Notes under the pieces: generated by a model | Told to the model about the DNA's origin: nothing | Seen by the model: only the letters and a program-made list of their open reading frames with translations | The model's database searches: none | NCBI GenBank assembly: GCA_046765875.1 | Contig: JBKPSJ010000321.1 | Location: 1-23,683, forward strand | Length of the DNA: 23,683 nt | Direction: 5' to 3' | Origin: DASRHY01 sp046765875 | GTDB lineage: Bacteria > Actinomycetota > Actinomycetes > Propionibacteriales > Kribbellaceae | Shown: positions 20,983 to 23,683 of the stretch, in pieces | Layout: each line of letters begins with the position of its first letter | Numbering within the stretch: position 1 is the first letter of the stretch | Translations under genes and position numbers: made by a program

Positions 20983-22550
20983 GTCTGGACAACGGCGAGC
21001 AGCGCAAGCCGGTACGTCGCGCGCTGATCAGCGTGTACGACAAGACCGGGCTGGCCGAACTGGCCAAGGGTCTGGACGGGGCCGGCGTGCGGATCGTGTC
21101 GACGGGCTCGACCGCGGCCCGGATCGCCGAGGCCGGCGTCGCGGTGACCAAGGTCGAGACACTGACCGGGTTCCCCGAGGCGCTGGACGGCCGGGTCAAG
21201 ACGCTGCACCCGATGGTGCACGCCGGTCTGCTCGCCGACACCCGCAAGCAGTCACACACCGAGCAACTGGCCGCCATGAAGGTCGCGCCGTTCGACCTGC
21301 TGGTGAGCAACCTTTACCCGTTCACCGAGACGGTGAACTCCGGCGCGACACCGGACGAGTGCATCGAGCAGATCGACATCGGCGGCCCGGCGATGGTCCG
21401 CGGCGCCGCCAAGAACCACGCGAACGTGGCGGTGGTGACCGACCCGTCGCGGTACACCGAGGTGCTCGACGCGATCGCCGCGGGCGGGTTCACCCTCGCG
21501 CAGCGGCAGCGGCTCGCCGCCGAGGCGTTCCAGCACACCGCGACGTACGACGTGGCGGTGGCGTCCTGGCTGAGCAACGTCGTCGCCGACACCGGCGACG
21601 GCACCGGCTTCCCGAACTGGATCGGCGCCACCTGGGAGCGGGCCGCCGTGCTGCGCTACGGCGAGAACCCGCACCAGCCGGCCGCGTTGTACCGGCACTG
21701 GCGCGGCGGACTGGCCGCTGCCGACCAACTGCACGGCAAGGAGATGTCGTACAACAACTACGTCGATGCGGACTCGGCCCGGCGTACTGCTTACGACTTC
21801 GAGCAACCGGCGGTGGCGATTATCAAGCACGCCAATCCGTGTGGCATCGCCGTCGGCAGCGATGTCGCCGAGGCACACCGCAGGGCGCACGCGTGCGACC
21901 CGGTGTCGGCGTACGGCGGGGTGATCGCGACCAACCGCCCGGTCTCGGTACGGATGGCCGAGCAGGTCGCGGAGGTCTTCACCGAGGTGATCGTCGCGCC
22001 CGGGTACGACGAGGGCGCGGTCGAGGTGCTGACCGCGAAGAAGAACATCCGGATCCTGGTCTGCCCGCCGGACCAGCACCCGGACCCGATCGAGTTCCGG
22101 GGGATCAGCGGCGGGGTGCTCGTCCAGGCCGTCGACCGGTTCCAGGCCGAGGGGGACGACCCGGCGAACTGGACGCTGGCCGCCGGGCCGGCAGCCTCCG
22201 AGGCCGTGCTCGCGGATCTGGCGTTCGCCTGGCGGGCCTGCCGCGCGGTGAAGTCGAACGCGATCCTGCTCGCGTCCGGCGGCGCCTCGGTCGGGGTCGG
22301 AATGGGCCAGGTGAACCGGGTCGACTCGTGCCGGCTGGCGGTGTCGCGTGCCGGCGACCGGGCGGCCGGGTCGGTGGCGGCCTCGGACGCGTTCTTCCCG
22401 TTCGCCGACGGCCCGCAGGTGCTGATCGACGCCGGCGTCACCGCGGTCGTCCAGCCGGGCGGATCGGTCCGCGACACCGAGGTGATCGCCGCCGCTGAGA
22501 AGGCCGGCCTGACCATGTATTTCACCGGGACCAGACACTTCTTCCACTGA
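20979..22550 (+). CDS. purH: Bifunctional AICAR formyltransferase / IMP cyclohydrolase
   Basis: A 523-aa enzyme for the last two steps of IMP synthesis. The N-terminal cyclohydrolase domain (about 12-200) has ISVYDKTGL, ISTGSTA-like VSTGSTAARI, RVKTLHPMVHAGLLA and IDIGGPAMVRGAAKN. The C-terminal AICAR formyltransferase domain has LRYGENPHQPAALY and IKHANPCGIAVG with its catalytic Lys-His. GTG 20979 overlaps the purN stop; the open frame runs further upstream only as antisense-like noise inside purN. Length is normal for the family. The last 29 nt overlap the end of the epoxide-hydrolase gene on the other strand. Confidence 0.97.
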   Translation: MSLDNGEQRKPVRRALISVYDKTGLAELAKGLDGAGVRIVSTGSTAARIAEAGVAVTKVETLTGFPEALDGRVKTLHPMVHAGLLADTRKQSHTEQLAAMKVAPFDLLVSNLYPFTETVNSGATPDECIEQIDIGGPAMVRGAAKNHANVAVVTDPSRYTEVLDAIAAGGFTLAQRQRLAAEAFQHTATYDVAVASWLSNVVADTGDGTGFPNWIGATWERAAVLRYGENPHQPAALYRHWRGGLAAADQLHGKEMSYNNYVDADSARRTAYDFEQPAVAIIKHANPCGIAVGSDVAEAHRRAHACDPVSAYGGVIATNRPVSVRMAEQVAEVFTEVIVAPGYDEGAVEVLTAKKNIRILVCPPDQHPDPIEFRGISGGVLVQAVDRFQAEGDDPANWTLAAGPAASEAVLADLAFAWRACRAVKSNAILLASGGASVGVGMGQVNRVDSCRLAVSRAGDRAAGSVAASDAFFPFADGPQVLIDAGVTAVVQPGGSVRDTEVIAAAEKAGLTMYFTGTRHFFH

Positions 22551-23631
22551 AGAAGGCTCGGATGTCCTCGACGAGGAGGTCGGGGACTTCGAGGGCAGGG
22601 AAGTGGCCGCCGCGGTCGTACTCGGTCCAGCGGACTATGTTGTTGGTTCGCTCGGCGATCCGGCGTACCGGGATGAAGTTGTCGTGCGGGAACACGGCCA
22701 GCGCGGTCGGCGTCGTCGACGGCATCGGCATGGCCGGCCAGTCCGAGTGCGCGCGTTCGTAGTAGATCGCGCCCGACGAGCCGCCGGTCCGGGTCAGCCA
22801 GTAGAGCATCACGTTGGTCAGCAGGTGATCGCGGCCGACCGGGGTCGCCGGATCGGTCCAGTCGTGGAACTTCTCCGCGATCCAGGCGAGCTGGCCGACC
22901 GGTGAGTCGGCAAGCAGATAGGCCAGTGTCTGCGGACGCGTCGACTGCAGGTCGGCGTACCCCTGCTTGTCGCCGGCCCACGCCCGCAGGTGCTCCCAGG
23001 ACCGGCGGGTCTCGTCGTCGGTCACGTCCGCCTCGGTCGCGGCCGACTGCGGGAGCAGGTTGAGGTGTACGCCGACCACCCGGTCCGGCCGAGTGCGGCC
23101 TAGTTCGCGGGCGATCGCCGCACCCCAGTCGCCGCCCTGGACGCCGTACCGCTGGTAGCCGAGCCGGTCCATCAGCTCGCCGAACGCGGCAGCGACCCGG
23201 CGGATCTCCCAGCCGGGCTCGGGCACCGGACCGGAGATACCGAACCCCGGGATCGTCGGCATCACCAGATCGAAGTCCTCGCTGAGCGGTCCGGCGATCT
23301 CGGTGAACTCGACGATCGAGCCGGGCCAGCCGTGGGTGATCAGCAGCGGCAACGTGCCCGCTTCGGTGGACCGCACGTGCGCGAAGTGGACGCGGGTGCC
23401 GTCGATCGTGGTGGTGAACTGCGGCCATTCGTTCAGCCGGGCCTCGGCCGCACGCCAGTCGTACCCGTGCCGCCAGTACTGTGCCAGGTCCTGGAGATAG
23501 GCCGGTGGCACGCCGTACCGCCAGTCCGATGCCGGCAGCGGGGACGGCCACCGGGTGCGGTTGAGCCGCTCGTAAAGGTCGTCGAGCTCCTCCTGCGGTA
23601 CGGCGATCCGGAACGGTTCGATCGTGGCCAC
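22522..23631 (-). CDS. Epoxide hydrolase family protein (EHN domain plus alpha/beta-hydrolase)
   Basis: A 369-aa protein. The N-terminal EHN domain (about 3-110) begins with FRIAVPQEELDDLYERLNRTRWP, the hallmark of juvenile-hormone/microsomal-type epoxide hydrolases. The hydrolase core shows the oxyanion HGWPGS (100-105), nucleophile Asp168 in GVQGGDWGAAIA, and the terminal His343 in RGGHFPALEVPD; the acid is probably in the segment before VFPHDNF. It should open epoxides to diols via an Asp-ester; the natural substrate is unknown. The GTG start at 23631 fits the family N-terminus. The gene ends inside purH (29-nt antisense overlap). Its promoter region reaches the window edge. Confidence 0.92.
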   Translation of the reverse strand: MATIEPFRIAVPQEELDDLYERLNRTRWPSPLPASDWRYGVPPAYLQDLAQYWRHGYDWRAAEARLNEWPQFTTTIDGTRVHFAHVRSTEAGTLPLLITHGWPGSIVEFTEIAGPLSEDFDLVMPTIPGFGISGPVPEPGWEIRRVAAAFGELMDRLGYQRYGVQGGDWGAAIARELGRTRPDRVVGVHLNLLPQSAATEADVTDDETRRSWEHLRAWAGDKQGYADLQSTRPQTLAYLLADSPVGQLAWIAEKFHDWTDPATPVGRDHLLTNVMLYWLTRTGGSSGAIYYERAHSDWPAMPMPSTTPTALAVFPHDNFIPVRRIAERTNNIVRWTEYDRGGHFPALEVPDLLVEDIRAFFSGRSVWSR

Positions 23632-23667
23632 GCCGACAGCTAACCAGCGGGACCCGACATATGGACG

Positions 23668-23679
23668 TGGTCTAGACCA
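23668..23679. promoter_or_regulatory. 12-bp perfect palindrome upstream of the epoxide-hydrolase gene
   Basis: TGGTCTAGACCA lies 37 nt before the GTG start. Its position in a promoter region suggests a dimeric repressor site, for example of the TetR or MarR type. The window ends 4 nt later, so the regulator and any divergent gene are out of view. Confidence 0.4.
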
Positions 23680-23683
23680 AGGC

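Noticed and set aside
21252..22547. Minus-strand open frame of 431 aa opposite purH, and a related 586-aa frame at 21791-23551
   Set aside because: Both are shadows of purH and of the epoxide hydrolase, which are unambiguous.

Overview
The window is chromosomal DNA from a high-G+C actinobacterium. Third codon positions are almost all G or C, GTG starts are common, several promoters sit directly on the start codon, and the gene order matches an actinobacterial core block. A member of the Propionibacteriales (Kribbella/Nocardioides type) is my best guess from protein style; I cannot prove the genus from the sequence.

Layout, left to right. (1) 1-3178: the tail of a LuxR-type regulator, a bleomycin-hydrolase-type aminopeptidase (pepC), and a GntR regulator overlapping a DUF1648 membrane protein whose frame is broken by an apparent 1-nt loss. 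(2) 3215-7528: pcrA/uvrD1 helicase behind a LexA-independent DNA-damage (RecA-NDp/PafBC type) promoter, an unknown 183-aa protein, a 350-nt intergenic region packed with inverted repeats, and an M23 peptidase on the minus strand with a structured leader. (3) 7585-15347: a lipase with a Pro-Glu-Thr minisatellite, a stand-alone cobalamin-binding subunit (IcmB-like), and a sugar-uptake operon (binding lipoprotein, two permeases, a 42-aa Arg/Asp/Glu octad-repeat peptide). These are followed by a strong terminator, a second highly charged protein and a GH13 alpha-glucosidase. (4) 15433-22550: sucC-sucD, a membrane-anchored PknH-like sensor-domain protein, a PerM-type (DUF6350) membrane protein, and purN-purH. 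(5) 22522-23631: an epoxide-hydrolase-family protein overlapping the end of purH.

Regions 2 and 4 together follow the order known from Mycobacterium tuberculosis (uvrD1, Rv0950c M23 peptidase, sucC, sucD, perM, purN, purH). Region 3 looks like accessory genes sitting between the M23 gene and sucC. Functionally, the sugar operon plus the GH13 enzyme would import and hydrolyse an alpha-glucoside. Its transporter lacks an ATPase subunit here and probably borrows a shared MsiK-type ATPase. SucCD and PurNH are housekeeping.

The least explained items are the octad-repeat micropeptide translationally coupled to the sugar permease, the dispersed 20-bp inverted repeats around 6173-6443 (with a solo arm at 1769), and a perfect palindrome overlapping the -10 box of purN. 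No rRNA, tRNA, CRISPR array, transposase or phage gene was recognised.
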